From contig CAZNTE010000008.1 in NCBI GenBank assembly GCA_964575895.1, positions 1 through 64,000 on the forward strand: a stretch of 64,000 nt of DNA, in the 5' to 3' direction. Below are positions 25,692 through 34,745 of this stretch, one piece after another. The number at the start of each line of letters is the position of its first letter. The stretch's first letter is position 1. Below the pieces are notes generated by a model, which saw nothing but the letters and a program-made list of their open reading frames with translations, did not search any database and was not told where the DNA came from. The translations under genes and the position numbers were made by a program. The DNA is from Gudongella sp964575895 (GTDB lineage: Bacteria > Bacillota > Clostridia > Tissierellales > Tissierellaceae).

Positions 25692-26933
25692 ATGGGTCTT
25701 AACAAAAAAACCAAAATATACTTAGGCTTTCTAGTAATCATAGCTATAAGCTTATACTCATATCTTTTAATTAATTATACAGTTTCGAATTATTTGATGC
25801 TTTTGTTTTGGGTATCTTTATCTGTTGCAGTAGAATCATTGCTTATTCCTTTACCAAATAATATTGTAGGGGTTTCAGTAGGATATGCTGTGAATATGGC
25901 ATCAATAATTGTAGGTGGACCTTTACTTGGAACCACGGCATCTGCATTAGGAGTTATGTTGAGAGCACCTAAAATAAGTGGGAGAGGTTATGTTCATATA
26001 CTAAATTTACCTGCTTATAAGTCATTATTTAACATAGCTCAAAGTATAATAGTGACATCAATAATGGGGATAGTCTATATAGCTACAGGTGGTCAAGTAG
26101 GTGTTTTTTCAATCTTATCTATAGTTATAATGTTATTGTTGGGAATTATTCTAAATACAACAATTATATCTGGATTTTTAACTTCATCATCCGGACAAAG
26201 TTTTAATTCAGTTTGGGTTAATAATGTAAAGGGAATGTTTACTAGCGCCATTGCAGTTGGAACCATGGGAATAATTATTGCCATAGCCTTCATAGGGTAT
26301 GGTTATGGAGCAGTACTACTATTCTTTGGACCTCTACTATTAGCAAGATACTCATTTAAGCTATATATCGAGATGAGGAACTTGTATATTTCTACAATTC
26401 AGGCACTTAATAAGACTGTTGAAGCCAAGGATCCATATACGAGTGGTCATGCTAACAGGGTTGAGAAATTTGCGGTTGAACTAGCCCAAGCATATGAATT
26501 ACCCTTTGAGAGTATTGAGAATATAAAAACAGCATCTATCTTACATGATATTGGCAAAATTGGTATAAATGATGCAATTCTTAATAAAACAAGTAGATTA
26601 ACCAATGAAGAGTATAATGAGATAATGAGACATCCAAGTATTGGTGCAGAAATAATTAGTAAGGTTGACTTCTTAAAAGACATTACTACAATAGTCAAAC
26701 ATCATCACGAGAGATATGATGGCCATGGTTACCCCGACGGGCTAGTGGGAGATCAAATACCAATTGAAGCATGCATTTTAACAATTGCTGATTCCTACGA
26801 TGCCATGACAAGTGATAGACCATATAGAAAGGCACTGACAGCTGAAGAAGCTTTTGAAGAACTCAAGAGAAATTCCGGAACACAATTCCACCCAGGATTA
26901 GTTGAAGCGTTTATAAGAATGATGGCAAATTAG
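25692..26933 (+). CDS. membrane-bound HD-GYP domain protein
   Basis: The protein has 413 residues. The N-terminal 220 residues contain about six to seven hydrophobic helices of a MASE-like sensor. The C-terminal HD-GYP domain shows YTSGHANRVEKFA, SILHDIGKIGI, IMRHPSIGAEI, HHHERYDGHGYPDGL and ILTIADSYDAMTSDRPYR, with all the metal-binding His/Asp residues. HD-GYP proteins hydrolyse cyclic di-GMP or, in some cases, other cyclic dinucleotides. GGGGGAT precedes the ATG. It is followed by a DUF5317 gene at 8 nt. The signal sensed is unknown. Confidence 0.9.
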   Translation: MGLNKKTKIYLGFLVIIAISLYSYLLINYTVSNYLMLLFWVSLSVAVESLLIPLPNNIVGVSVGYAVNMASIIVGGPLLGTTASALGVMLRAPKISGRGYVHILNLPAYKSLFNIAQSIIVTSIMGIVYIATGGQVGVFSILSIVIMLLLGIILNTTIISGFLTSSSGQSFNSVWVNNVKGMFTSAIAVGTMGIIIAIAFIGYGYGAVLLFFGPLLLARYSFKLYIEMRNLYISTIQALNKTVEAKDPYTSGHANRVEKFAVELAQAYELPFESIENIKTASILHDIGKIGINDAILNKTSRLTNEEYNEIMRHPSIGAEIISKVDFLKDITTIVKHHHERYDGHGYPDGLVGDQIPIEACILTIADSYDAMTSDRPYRKALTAEEAFEELKRNSGTQFHPGLVEAFIRMMAN

Positions 26934-26941
26934 GTGAAAAT

Positions 26942-27502
26942 ATGTTTATAGAACCTAGTGTAGTATCAATAATAATAGCTAAAATTAGGAGTGGAACATT
27001 TAGAAACATTGAAAATTTCAAATTAAGAGGAATATACTTGCTGTTTTTATCAGCAGCTATCCAATTCTTTTTATCATTTGCAAAAGCTAGAGAGTTATCC
27101 TTTTCAATATTAATACTTGAGGACTTATTTATATATCTAATATTTTTATCATATTTATTAATAATAATAGCTATCTTACTAAATCTTAATAAAGCATATA
27201 TGAAAGTATTCCTAATTGGTGTAGTTTTAAATATGGCTGTCATTTTGGCAAATGGAGGTAAGATGCCAGTTTCCTTAAACGGAATTAGTGGTATTAACCA
27301 AGAGATGGAGTTGCCAGATAGACAGTTTGATATTAAACATACTCCAGTTACAGAGGATACAAGATTAGTATATTTATCTGATATTTTGCTTATTCCAAAA
27401 CCATATCCACTACCTAAGATATTAAGTGTAGGAGATTTGTTTATTATGACTGGAATATTTGTTTTCTTTCAGAAGGAGATGCTATCAGAAAAGAAAAAAT
27501 AG
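26942..27502 (+). CDS. DUF5317 family membrane protein
   Basis: The protein has 186 residues and about four hydrophobic segments (LLFLSAAIQFFLSFA, IFLSYLLIIIAILL, VFLIGVVLNMAVILA and the last near 160-178). The central NGGKMPVS and the later YLSDILLIPKPYPLPKILSVGDLFI motifs are those of the DUF5317 family, of unknown function, which is often encoded with HD-GYP genes in Clostridia. The start is ATG 26942 in the context TAGGTGAAAAT. It is the last gene before a strong terminator, so it shares a transcript with the HD-GYP gene. Confidence 0.75.
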   Translation: MFIEPSVVSIIIAKIRSGTFRNIENFKLRGIYLLFLSAAIQFFLSFAKARELSFSILILEDLFIYLIFLSYLLIIIAILLNLNKAYMKVFLIGVVLNMAVILANGGKMPVSLNGISGINQEMELPDRQFDIKHTPVTEDTRLVYLSDILLIPKPYPLPKILSVGDLFIMTGIFVFFQKEMLSEKKK

Positions 27503-27504
27503 AT

Positions 27505-27538
27505 ATCCCAATCACTTTTTAAGTGTTTGGGATTTTTT
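27505..27538 (+). terminator. terminator after the HD-GYP/DUF5317 operon
   Basis: ATCCCAATCACTT pairs with AAGTGTTTGGGAT (one mismatch) around TTT, followed by TTTTT. Confidence 0.88.
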
Positions 27539-27553
27539 AAGGAGGATTAAAAG

Positions 27554-28738
27554 ATGGGAAACAAAGCTGTTGTATTAGGAACTAATTACTATATAGGTTT
27601 AAGTATCATAAGGACACTAGGATACGAAGGAGTAGATGTAATAGCTGTTGATTACACACATGAAGATCTATATGCAGCTAAGTCAAAATATCTAAAGGAA
27701 CACTATTTTGCTCCAAGTTTTAAAGATAATAAAGAAGGATATTTAAATAAACTAATTGAAATTGCCAAAAAAGAAGAAAAAAGACCCTTATTATTCCCAG
27801 GGGCTGACCCCTATGCTGAATTCATAGATCAGAATTTAGAAGTACTAAAAGAGTATTACCTAATACCAATGGTTGAGCAAGGGCTTTGGACTAGGGTTAT
27901 GAAGAAAGAAAGCTTAAATCTTTTAGCTAAGGAGCATGGAGTTCTGGTACCTGAAACCCTAGAGATAACTGAACCTAATCTCTATGAGAGAATAGAAGAA
28001 ATTATAGGCTTCCCATGTATAATAAAGCCAACAGATTCACCAAGATTTGTTGCCACATTCAGAAGGAAAATTTTTTATTGTGAAAACATGGACCACATAA
28101 AGAATTACTTGGACATGGTTAAAAAAGAAGACATAGATGTTGTAATTCAAAGAATCATTCCTGGTTTTGATGACCACATGTATACCTTTGATTTTTACGT
28201 AGATCAAAAGGGAAAGGTATCACATTGGGTTACATGTAGAAAACTACGACAATTTCCAATTAATTTTGGGGCTTCAGTTTATACTGAGCAAAAGTATGTT
28301 CAGGAGCTAGCTGATATAGGAGTACCATTTTTAGAGAAAATAGGATATAGAGGGTTTGGAGAAATAGAATTTAAAAAAGATGCCAATACTGGGAAATATT
28401 ACATGATTGAAGTAAATACTAGAACTACTACCCTTAATGAATTATTGTACAAGGCTGGTGTAAATTTTCCTTATGTAGCCTATAAGGATATGATTGGTGA
28501 ACCCCTTCCAGAAAAATACGTCAAAGAGGACACAGGATATGTCTTTAGATACTTATTTGAGGATATTCTAGCCATAAGAGGGTATATAAAGACTGGACAG
28601 TTAACTCATTCACAGGTATTCAAATCATTGTTTAGAAAAAAAGTACCTGCAATCTGGAAGTTTGATGATCCTAAACCAGGAATATATTATACTTGGTTGT
28701 TGTTCAAGAAGGTAACTAAGAAAATTACTAGGAGTTAA
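27554..28738 (+). CDS. ATP-grasp carboxylate-amine ligase
   Basis: The protein has 394 residues. The N-terminal Rossmann-like part (AVVLGTNYYIGLSIIRTLG) and the ATP-grasp core (GFPCIIKPTDSPRF, VVIQRIIPGFDDHMYTFDFY, and the metal-binding GFGEIEFKKD...YYMIEVNTRTTTLNEL) resemble the D-aspartate ligase / carboxylate-amine ligase group, which joins an amino acid to an amine or peptide using ATP. The Mur ligase gene starts 4 nt after its stop, so both likely work on the same substrate, for example a peptidoglycan precursor side chain. The exact amino acid cannot be read from sequence. AGGAGG precedes the ATG. Confidence 0.85.
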   Translation: MGNKAVVLGTNYYIGLSIIRTLGYEGVDVIAVDYTHEDLYAAKSKYLKEHYFAPSFKDNKEGYLNKLIEIAKKEEKRPLLFPGADPYAEFIDQNLEVLKEYYLIPMVEQGLWTRVMKKESLNLLAKEHGVLVPETLEITEPNLYERIEEIIGFPCIIKPTDSPRFVATFRRKIFYCENMDHIKNYLDMVKKEDIDVVIQRIIPGFDDHMYTFDFYVDQKGKVSHWVTCRKLRQFPINFGASVYTEQKYVQELADIGVPFLEKIGYRGFGEIEFKKDANTGKYYMIEVNTRTTTLNELLYKAGVNFPYVAYKDMIGEPLPEKYVKEDTGYVFRYLFEDILAIRGYIKTGQLTHSQVFKSLFRKKVPAIWKFDDPKPGIYYTWLLFKKVTKKITRS

Positions 28739-28742
28739 ATAA

Positions 28743-30293
28743 ATGAAGTTAAAAAGATTAATTGAGAATTTAAATATGATAGAGAGTAAGAATTTAAACC
28801 TAGAAATGGATATAAGTGGTATATCATGTGATTCCAGAAAGGTTAAAGTAGGAGATCTATATGTTGCAATCAGGGGATATGTCACTGATGGGCATTCATA
28901 TGTTCCTCAAGCTGTGGATAAGGGAGCTGTGCTTCTTATAGTGGAAGAGTTTGTAAAGAGTGATCTACCTCAGATAAGGGTTGAAAATTCAAGGATAGCC
29001 CTTTCAATTTTAAGTGCAAATTTTTATAACCACCCATCAAGAAACATTAAGGTTATAGGTGTAACATCAACAAATGGTAAAACAACAACCACATTTATAC
29101 TTGATGCTATATTCCAAAAAGCGGGGTATAGTTCTGGGGTAATAGGTAGTGTAATCAATAAAACAGGATCTAATATTAGATTAGCTGATCTAACTACACC
29201 AGAGAGCTATGATTTACAGGTGCTCTTTAAAGAGATGGAAGAGAACCATATTGATAGGGTGGCCATGGAAGTATCCTCATCTGCCTTAGAACTCCATAGA
29301 ACAAATGATATTGACTTTGATATAGTATCCTTTAATAATTTTAGCAGAGAGCATATAGACCAACATGGAAGCTTTGAAAGGTACTGGGGAGTGAAGTCTA
29401 GCCTCATAAGGAATGCAAAAGAAAGTTCAATTGCAGTTTTGAATTTAGATAATGATAAGGTAGCCACACTTGTTAATGATACAAGGGCTAAGGTTGTAAC
29501 CTTTTCCATAAATACCACTAAGGGCATGATCCAATGTGAAGATGTATTTTTAAACAAAGGTAGAGCATCTTTTAAAGTAAATATTAGAGAAGATATTCAC
29601 CTTGAGGATAGAACCATAAATAAGGGTAGTTTTAATGTATCTCTAAGAATTCCAGGCTACCATTCTGTTGAAAATGCAATGATGGCAATAGTCATATCTC
29701 TTTGCGATGGAATAAGTATTGAAGTAATAAAAGAGGCGCTAACTGAATTTGGAGGAGTTGAAAGGCGTTTTGAATATATTTACGAGGATGATTTTATAGT
29801 TATTGACGATCATTTTGCCAACATAAAAAATATTAACAGTACACTTGAAACCATAGCGGATATGGAGAAAAACAAAGTTCACATAGTATATGCAATCAGA
29901 GGGAATAGAGGTGTTACTGTAAATAGAGAAAATGCAGAAGCTTTATTAAGTTGGAAAGATAAACTGGGATTAGATGAATTAGTAGCCACAAGAAGTATTG
30001 GGAGTGTCACGGATAAGGATAAGGTTAAAGAAAGTGAAGAAGCGGAATTAATAAAGGTAATTGGAAGTTCAGAACTAAACTTGATAATTTTTGATACTAT
30101 TAAGGGTGCAGTGGAGCATACCATGAAAAAAGTATCTAAGGGGGATATAATTCTACTGGCAGGGTGCCAAGGCATGGATAGGGGAGCTAAGGAAGTTCTT
30201 GCTTATATTGCAAAACTAAATCCAGAAATAGATACCGAAAAGTTATATTATCCATTAAAAAACAGAATAAGTGAGCATTTAACTCAACTGTAA
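28743..30293 (+). CDS. MurE-like Mur ligase, atypical
   Basis: The protein has 516 residues. It has the MurE-type UDP-binding N domain (ISCDSRKVKVGDLYVAIRG, DGHSYVPQAVDKGA), the ATP loop GVTSTNGKTTTT, LTTPESYDLQ, and the central VAMEVSSSALELHR and NFSREHIDQHGSFERYW regions. In the C-terminal domain the MurE amino-acid-selecting motif (DNPR for diaminopimelate, DNPA for lysine) is not visible, and the usual GxGGDRD segment reads AIRGNRGVTVNRENA. It may be the cell's MurE with another amino acid, or a second ligase for a different peptide. It is paired with the ATP-grasp gene 4 nt upstream. Confidence 0.8.
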   Translation: MKLKRLIENLNMIESKNLNLEMDISGISCDSRKVKVGDLYVAIRGYVTDGHSYVPQAVDKGAVLLIVEEFVKSDLPQIRVENSRIALSILSANFYNHPSRNIKVIGVTSTNGKTTTTFILDAIFQKAGYSSGVIGSVINKTGSNIRLADLTTPESYDLQVLFKEMEENHIDRVAMEVSSSALELHRTNDIDFDIVSFNNFSREHIDQHGSFERYWGVKSSLIRNAKESSIAVLNLDNDKVATLVNDTRAKVVTFSINTTKGMIQCEDVFLNKGRASFKVNIREDIHLEDRTINKGSFNVSLRIPGYHSVENAMMAIVISLCDGISIEVIKEALTEFGGVERRFEYIYEDDFIVIDDHFANIKNINSTLETIADMEKNKVHIVYAIRGNRGVTVNRENAEALLSWKDKLGLDELVATRSIGSVTDKDKVKESEEAELIKVIGSSELNLIIFDTIKGAVEHTMKKVSKGDIILLAGCQGMDRGAKEVLAYIAKLNPEIDTEKLYYPLKNRISEHLTQL

Positions 30294-30376
30294 AAAAATG
30301 TTTTTTAATATTGATAAGTGTGATAAAATGAGAAAGTGTTATGAGTATAAATAACTATATTTGAGGGGGAAATACA

Positions 30377-30892
30377 TTGGATCTTAAATCGAAAATTAGA
30401 GAAATTGAAGATTTTCCAATAGAGGGAGTAAGTTTTAAAGATATTACAACATTAACTAGAGATAAAGAAGCTTTTATGCAAGCAGTTTCGCTTATGGTTG
30501 AAGACTTAAAAGATAAGAACATAGATTATGTAGTTGGTCCAGAAGCAAGAGGTTTCTTATTTGGTGCAGCAGTTGCTTATGGTTTAGGTGTGGGCTTTGT
30601 ACCTATTAGAAAACCTGGGAAACTTCCTGGGGAGACCACAAGCTTTGAATATGATTTAGAATATGGCAGTAATACACTGGAGATCCACACTGATTCAATA
30701 AGAAAAGGTGACAGGGTTGCTATAGTAGATGATTTATTGGCAACGGCAGGTACTGTCGCTGCTGCAACAAAACTAATTGAATCATTAGGTGGAGAAGTTG
30801 TTGCCCTTGAATTCGTTATTGAGCTTGAATTCCTTCATGGAAGAGAAAAAATGGATGGTTATCACATAAATTCATTAGTTAAATACCAATAG
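30377..30892 (+). CDS. apt: adenine phosphoribosyltransferase
   Basis: The protein has 171 residues, full length. Motifs are FPIEGVSFKDITTL, VVGPEARGFLFGAAVA, the loop RKPGKLPGETTSFEYDLEYG, and the PRPP-binding VAIVDDLLATAGT. It converts adenine plus PRPP to AMP and pyrophosphate in purine salvage. The start is TTG with GAGGGGGA 7 nt upstream. It has its own terminator. The 83 nt before it contain a possible promoter (TTGATA at 30311, GATAAAATG after). Confidence 0.95.
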   Translation: MDLKSKIREIEDFPIEGVSFKDITTLTRDKEAFMQAVSLMVEDLKDKNIDYVVGPEARGFLFGAAVAYGLGVGFVPIRKPGKLPGETTSFEYDLEYGSNTLEIHTDSIRKGDRVAIVDDLLATAGTVAAATKLIESLGGEVVALEFVIELEFLHGREKMDGYHINSLVKYQ

Positions 30893-30920
30893 CGTCGGGG
30901 TTCCGACGCGTATTTTTTTG
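30892..30920 (+). terminator. terminator after apt
   Basis: GCGTCGG pairs perfectly with CCGACGC around GGTT, followed by GTATTTTTTT. It begins inside the stop codon. Confidence 0.9.
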
Positions 30921-30946
30921 ATGGAAAAACTACAGGGAGGATTACT

Positions 30947-32776
30947 ATGTGCGGAATAGTTGGTTATGTTGGAAAAGGGAATGCTCAAGAAATAATATTA
31001 GATGGGTTAGAGAAATTAGAGTATAGGGGATATGATTCTGCAGGAGTAGCTATAATAAATGGAAGTGGTTTAAAAACCCGGAAGATGGTTGGAAGACTTA
31101 GTAATTTAGCTACTGAGTTAGAGAAAAATCCAATAGTGGGTGAAATAGGCATAGGTCATACAAGATGGGCTACTCACGGTGCACCATCGGATATAAACTC
31201 TCATCCTCACACTAATATGAGTGAGACTATAGCTGTTGTTCATAATGGAATAATCGAAAATTATAGAGGTATAAAAGAAGAGCTTATACAGTTAGGATAT
31301 GCTTTTAAATCTGAAACAGATACTGAAGTTGTTGCTCATTTAATAGATTATTATTATTCCGGAGATTTGTTGGAGGCAGTTTTTAAGACAGAAGATAGAC
31401 TTAAAGGAGCTTATGCTCTAGCAGTTATAGCAAGGGATAACCCTGATGAGATAGTTGCCATAAGACACGAGAGTCCACTTATACTTGGAATAGGTGATAA
31501 TGAGTTTTTTGTAGCATCTGATATTCCTGCCATCCTAAAATATACTAATAGAATGGTGTATTTGGAAAATAAGGATACCGTTAGGTTAACAAGGGATGGT
31601 TATAAGGTATTTGGAGAAGATCGAAGGGAAGTAGTAAGAGAAGTTAACACAATAATGTGGGATGTTGAAGCTGCAAGCAAAGAAGGGTATGAGCACTTTA
31701 TGCTAAAGGAAATTCACCAGCAGCCAACAGCAATAAAGGATACTTTATTTAGACGATTGGATGAGAATGGTAGAATTTTCTTGGAGAACATCAACATAAC
31801 AAAGGAAGATTTAGAAAACATTGAAAGAATTTACATTGTTGGATGTGGAACAGCCTACCATGCAGGTCTAATAGGTAGGTACCTATTCCAGACCTTCTTA
31901 AAAGTAAATACCATAACTGATATTGCTTCAGAATTTAGATATAATGAGCATTATATTGATGAAAAGACTCTTGTAGTGGTAGTCAGTCAGTCAGGTGAAA
32001 CTCTAGATACTCTAACAGCTCTTAAAGATGCCAGAGAAAAAGGAGCAAGAATTCTTTCAATAACTAATGTAGTGGGAAGTTCCGTTTCAAGAGAGTCCCA
32101 TGATGTATTCTATACCTGGGCTGGACCAGAAATAGCTGTGGCATCCACAAAGGCATATACTACACAATTAGTAGCATTTTACATGCTAGCACTTCATTTT
32201 GGAAGGCTTAAAGGAACACTAGAAGAAGCATGCTATGATGAGATCTTGGAGGAGTTAAAAGTACTTGGAGACAGAGTTCAGACAACCCTTGAAAGAGTTG
32301 ATTTGGCTGCCAGGGAAGTTGCAGAAAAAATCAAGGAAAGTAAATCATTGTTTTATCTAGGCAGAGGATTAGATTATAATACTGCACTGGAAGGTGCTTT
32401 GAAACTGAAAGAAATATCATACATTCATACAGAAGCCTTCCCAGCAGGAGAGTTAAAGCATGGTACCATAGCTCTAATTGAAGAGGGAACTCCAGTTATT
32501 GCAATAGCTACCCAACAAGGATTATACGATAAGATGGTTTCTAATATAAAGGAAGTAAAAGCAAGAGGTGCTTATGTTATTGGCATATCTAGAAAAAGAA
32601 ACTCTGACCTAGAACAAGTATGTGATTACACAGTATTTTTAGAAGAGTCATTTAATATATTTATGCCTCTTATATCTGTAATTTTTCCTCAACTTCTTTC
32701 ATATTACACATCCTTAATAAAAGGAAATGATGTTGATAAGCCGAGGAATCTTGCTAAATCAGTGACAGTTGAATAA
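30947..32776 (+). CDS. glmS: glutamine-fructose-6-phosphate aminotransferase (isomerising)
   Basis: The protein has 609 residues. The N-terminal glutaminase begins MCGIVGYVG, whose Cys2 is the nucleophile, with GIGHTRWATHG and SETIAVVHNGIIENY. Two SIS isomerase domains follow (GCGTAYHAG, SQSGETLDTL, and the second with LGRGLDYNTALEGALKLKEISY). It makes glucosamine-6-phosphate for peptidoglycan, in keeping with the Mur-type ligases upstream. Only 54 nt separate it from apt, most of it terminator, so the glmS ribozyme found upstream of this gene in many Firmicutes is absent. AGGGAGGA lies before the ATG. Confidence 0.97.
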   Translation: MCGIVGYVGKGNAQEIILDGLEKLEYRGYDSAGVAIINGSGLKTRKMVGRLSNLATELEKNPIVGEIGIGHTRWATHGAPSDINSHPHTNMSETIAVVHNGIIENYRGIKEELIQLGYAFKSETDTEVVAHLIDYYYSGDLLEAVFKTEDRLKGAYALAVIARDNPDEIVAIRHESPLILGIGDNEFFVASDIPAILKYTNRMVYLENKDTVRLTRDGYKVFGEDRREVVREVNTIMWDVEAASKEGYEHFMLKEIHQQPTAIKDTLFRRLDENGRIFLENINITKEDLENIERIYIVGCGTAYHAGLIGRYLFQTFLKVNTITDIASEFRYNEHYIDEKTLVVVVSQSGETLDTLTALKDAREKGARILSITNVVGSSVSRESHDVFYTWAGPEIAVASTKAYTTQLVAFYMLALHFGRLKGTLEEACYDEILEELKVLGDRVQTTLERVDLAAREVAEKIKESKSLFYLGRGLDYNTALEGALKLKEISYIHTEAFPAGELKHGTIALIEEGTPVIAIATQQGLYDKMVSNIKEVKARGAYVIGISRKRNSDLEQVCDYTVFLEESFNIFMPLISVIFPQLLSYYTSLIKGNDVDKPRNLAKSVTVE

Positions 32777-32782
32777 AAAAGG

Positions 32783-32812
32783 ACCCATTGGAGAACAATC
32801 CAATGGGTTTTG
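32783..32812 (+). terminator. terminator after glmS
   Basis: ACCCATTGGA pairs perfectly with TCCAATGGGT around GAACAA, followed by TTTG. Confidence 0.85.
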
Positions 32813-32866
32813 TAATAATTACAATAAAAAATCATGATTAACTATTAATCATAGCTGTAAAAAAAA

Positions 32867-33229
32867 CTACAAGCTATTTTTATTTGCTATTAAACTCATG
32901 TAACCTATTATATTTCTTTTGTCATCGTCATTAAGTTTGCCATAGGTGTCTAAAAGAATTTTTTCATCATTATTTAGATAACTAAGGGTTTTTTCTTTGA
33001 TGACAAAATCAGGAGGTATCTCCATAGGTTCACTTCCGGTTAATATCCAATCAATAGTTACATTTAGGACTTGTCTTAAAAGTATTAGAGTATTTGCAGA
33101 TGGTGAAAATTTATCGTTCTCTAAGTCACTTAGGTTACCAGTGGATAAACCCGTTAGATCACGTACCTCTAATAAAGACAATTTTTTTGCTTTTCTAGCT
33201 GACTTTAATCTTTGCCCAATTGTGGACAT
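32867..33229 (-). CDS. XRE/Cro-CI family HTH regulator
   Basis: The protein has 120 residues. The N-terminal helix-turn-helix is clear: IGQRLKSARKAKKLSLLEVRDLTGLSTGNLSDLENDKFSP (given here only as landmarks around residues 4-43), followed by ANTLILLRQVLNVTIDWILTG. The C-terminal part (LNNDEKILLDTYGKLNDDDK) is typical of SinR/ImmR-like regulators and may mediate oligomerisation. It is divergent from a very small HTH gene, and a pair of direct repeats lies between them. Target genes are unknown. Confidence 0.85.
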   Translation of the reverse strand: MSTIGQRLKSARKAKKLSLLEVRDLTGLSTGNLSDLENDKFSPSANTLILLRQVLNVTIDWILTGSEPMEIPPDFVIKEKTLSYLNNDEKILLDTYGKLNDDDKRNIIGYMSLIANKNSL

Positions 33230-33250
33230 AACTTCACCCCCCGAGTATCG

Positions 33251-33299
33251 GACATCAGAGAATAATTTGGAATGATATTGACATTATCTGACATCTGAG
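33251..33299. promoter_or_regulatory. direct-repeat operator candidates between two divergent HTH genes
   Basis: GACATCAGAG (33251-33260) and GACATCTGAG (33290-33299) are near-identical direct repeats 39 nt apart, each followed by an A/T-rich tail. They lie in the promoter region of the XRE gene and upstream of the divergent small HTH gene, the usual place for autoregulatory operators. Confidence 0.45.
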
Positions 33300-33394
33300 A
33301 TATTCTATTTATGTAATCATCTACAATCAATACCCATATTTTATCATACTAATCAACAAAAAGAGAACAAAAATTTCTTTTAGGATGTGATTTG

Positions 33395-33580
33395 ATGAGA
33401 AAAAGAAAGCTTACACCCTTTGGAGAAGAAGTTAAGAGAAAATTAATCGAAGTCAATATGACACAAAAGAAGTTGGCTGAAGATATTCAGACCTCAGAAG
33501 TGTATTTAAGTATGATTTTATATGGTGAGAGATCAGGGGATAAGTATATGGATTTGATTAAGAAAAAGTTAAAATTGTAA
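33395..33580 (+). CDS. very small HTH protein (XRE-like)
   Basis: The protein has 61 residues, essentially one helix-turn-helix: LTPFGEEVKRKLIEVNMTQKKLAEDIQ, then TSEVYLSMILYGERSG (landmark segments). Such mini-HTH proteins occur in phages and in Firmicutes chromosomes near XRE regulators. TTG 33392 is one codon upstream in frame; ATG 33395 with AGGATGTGA is preferred. It is divergent from the XRE gene. A weak hairpin follows (GAGCCTTTGTAC...AAAGGCTTTTTT, about 33592-33635), which could act as terminator. Confidence 0.7.
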   Translation: MRKRKLTPFGEEVKRKLIEVNMTQKKLAEDIQTSEVYLSMILYGERSGDKYMDLIKKKLKL

Positions 33581-33711
33581 TACTTCTAGAAGAGCCTTTG
33601 TACTAAAGAATATTTGGTGTAAAGGCTTTTTTAGTATATTTTTATTGCATGAATAAATTCTCAGTGATAATATAGGAATGAATTTATATAATATTGAATG
33701 GAGGGGTAGTA

Positions 33712-34734
33712 GTGATAAAAAGATATATATCCTTAATAATTGTAGTACTACTACTTTTATTAAGTGGATGTGAAAATATAGTAAATAATAATGAAGATTC
33801 ATTTCCCAGCAAGGATTTAAATGGTGTAATACAATGGGGCGCAGGTGGCGGAACAGACATAATATCAAGATCATTGACGCCATTTGTGGAGCAGAATCTG
33901 GGGAAATCAATCATTCTTCAGAATAAGACTGGGGCTACAGGTGCCATTGCTACACAATTTGTTCATGATCAGGCTTCTGATGGATACAATCTTCTATATG
34001 GAGCTGAAAACCCTCAATTGTACCAGGTTATGGGAATATCCCAATTAAGTTATGATGATTTTGAACCTATTATATTGATAGGTAGGGAAACTGCAGTAGT
34101 TGTAGTAAGGGAGGACTCCGAGTATAAATCCATTGAAGAGTTATTGTTGGATGCAAAGAGCAATCCTGACAAAATAAAGATGGGAACAACAGGACCAGGT
34201 GGACTTCCCTTTGTTGTAGCTTCATTGTTTAAATCTGTAGATGAAGTAACATTTAATCAAATTCCTTTTGATGGAGATGGACCAGTTGTTACTGCCCTAC
34301 TAGGTGGTCATGTTGACTTCACAATAACCAAACTATCTGCAGTGAAAGAATTATTAAGGAATGAAGATGTAAGGGTTATAAGCAGTATCTCCAATGATAA
34401 TATCCCTGGATATGAAGAAGTAGTGCCTATAGGAGTAGTTAGGGATGAGTATAGTAAATATTTACCTTGGGGACCATTTTATGGCGTCTATGTAAAAAAA
34501 GACACACCAAAGGAAATAGTAGATGTATTAGTTAAGGCATACAAAGAAGCGTATGATAGGGATGAGTTTCAGATATTTATGAGTGATAATGCAATAATAC
34601 CTATGGGAATCTCCGGAGAAGAAGCTTATGAGTTTCTAGATGCCTGGAAGAGAGTGTCTTCATGGTTGTTATTCGATGCTGGTGGAACTGAGATTTCCCC
34701 TGAAGAATTTGATATTAAGAGGATTGTTGAGTAG
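33712..34734 (+). CDS. tctC: tripartite tricarboxylate transporter substrate-binding lipoprotein (TctC-like)
   Basis: The protein has 340 residues. A lipoprotein signal (IIVVLLLLLSGC) is followed by a Bug/TctC fold: VIQWGAGGGTDIISRSL, IILQNKTGATGAIATQFV, KIKMGTTGPGGLP, ALLGGHVDFTITKLSAVKEL. It binds a carboxylate outside the membrane and hands it to TctAB. I use the GTG at 33712, 5 nt after GGAGGGG; the open frame starts earlier at a TTG (33694) that overlaps this ribosome site. The genes for TctB and TctA follow at once. The substrate cannot be predicted. Confidence 0.9.
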   Translation: MIKRYISLIIVVLLLLLSGCENIVNNNEDSFPSKDLNGVIQWGAGGGTDIISRSLTPFVEQNLGKSIILQNKTGATGAIATQFVHDQASDGYNLLYGAENPQLYQVMGISQLSYDDFEPIILIGRETAVVVVREDSEYKSIEELLLDAKSNPDKIKMGTTGPGGLPFVVASLFKSVDEVTFNQIPFDGDGPVVTALLGGHVDFTITKLSAVKELLRNEDVRVISSISNDNIPGYEEVVPIGVVRDEYSKYLPWGPFYGVYVKKDTPKEIVDVLVKAYKEAYDRDEFQIFMSDNAIIPMGISGEEAYEFLDAWKRVSSWLLFDAGGTEISPEEFDIKRIVE

Positions 34735-34745
34735 GTTGTGATGTA

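Noticed and set aside
30893..30946. glmS ribozyme
   Set aside because: The space is too short and is filled by the apt terminator.
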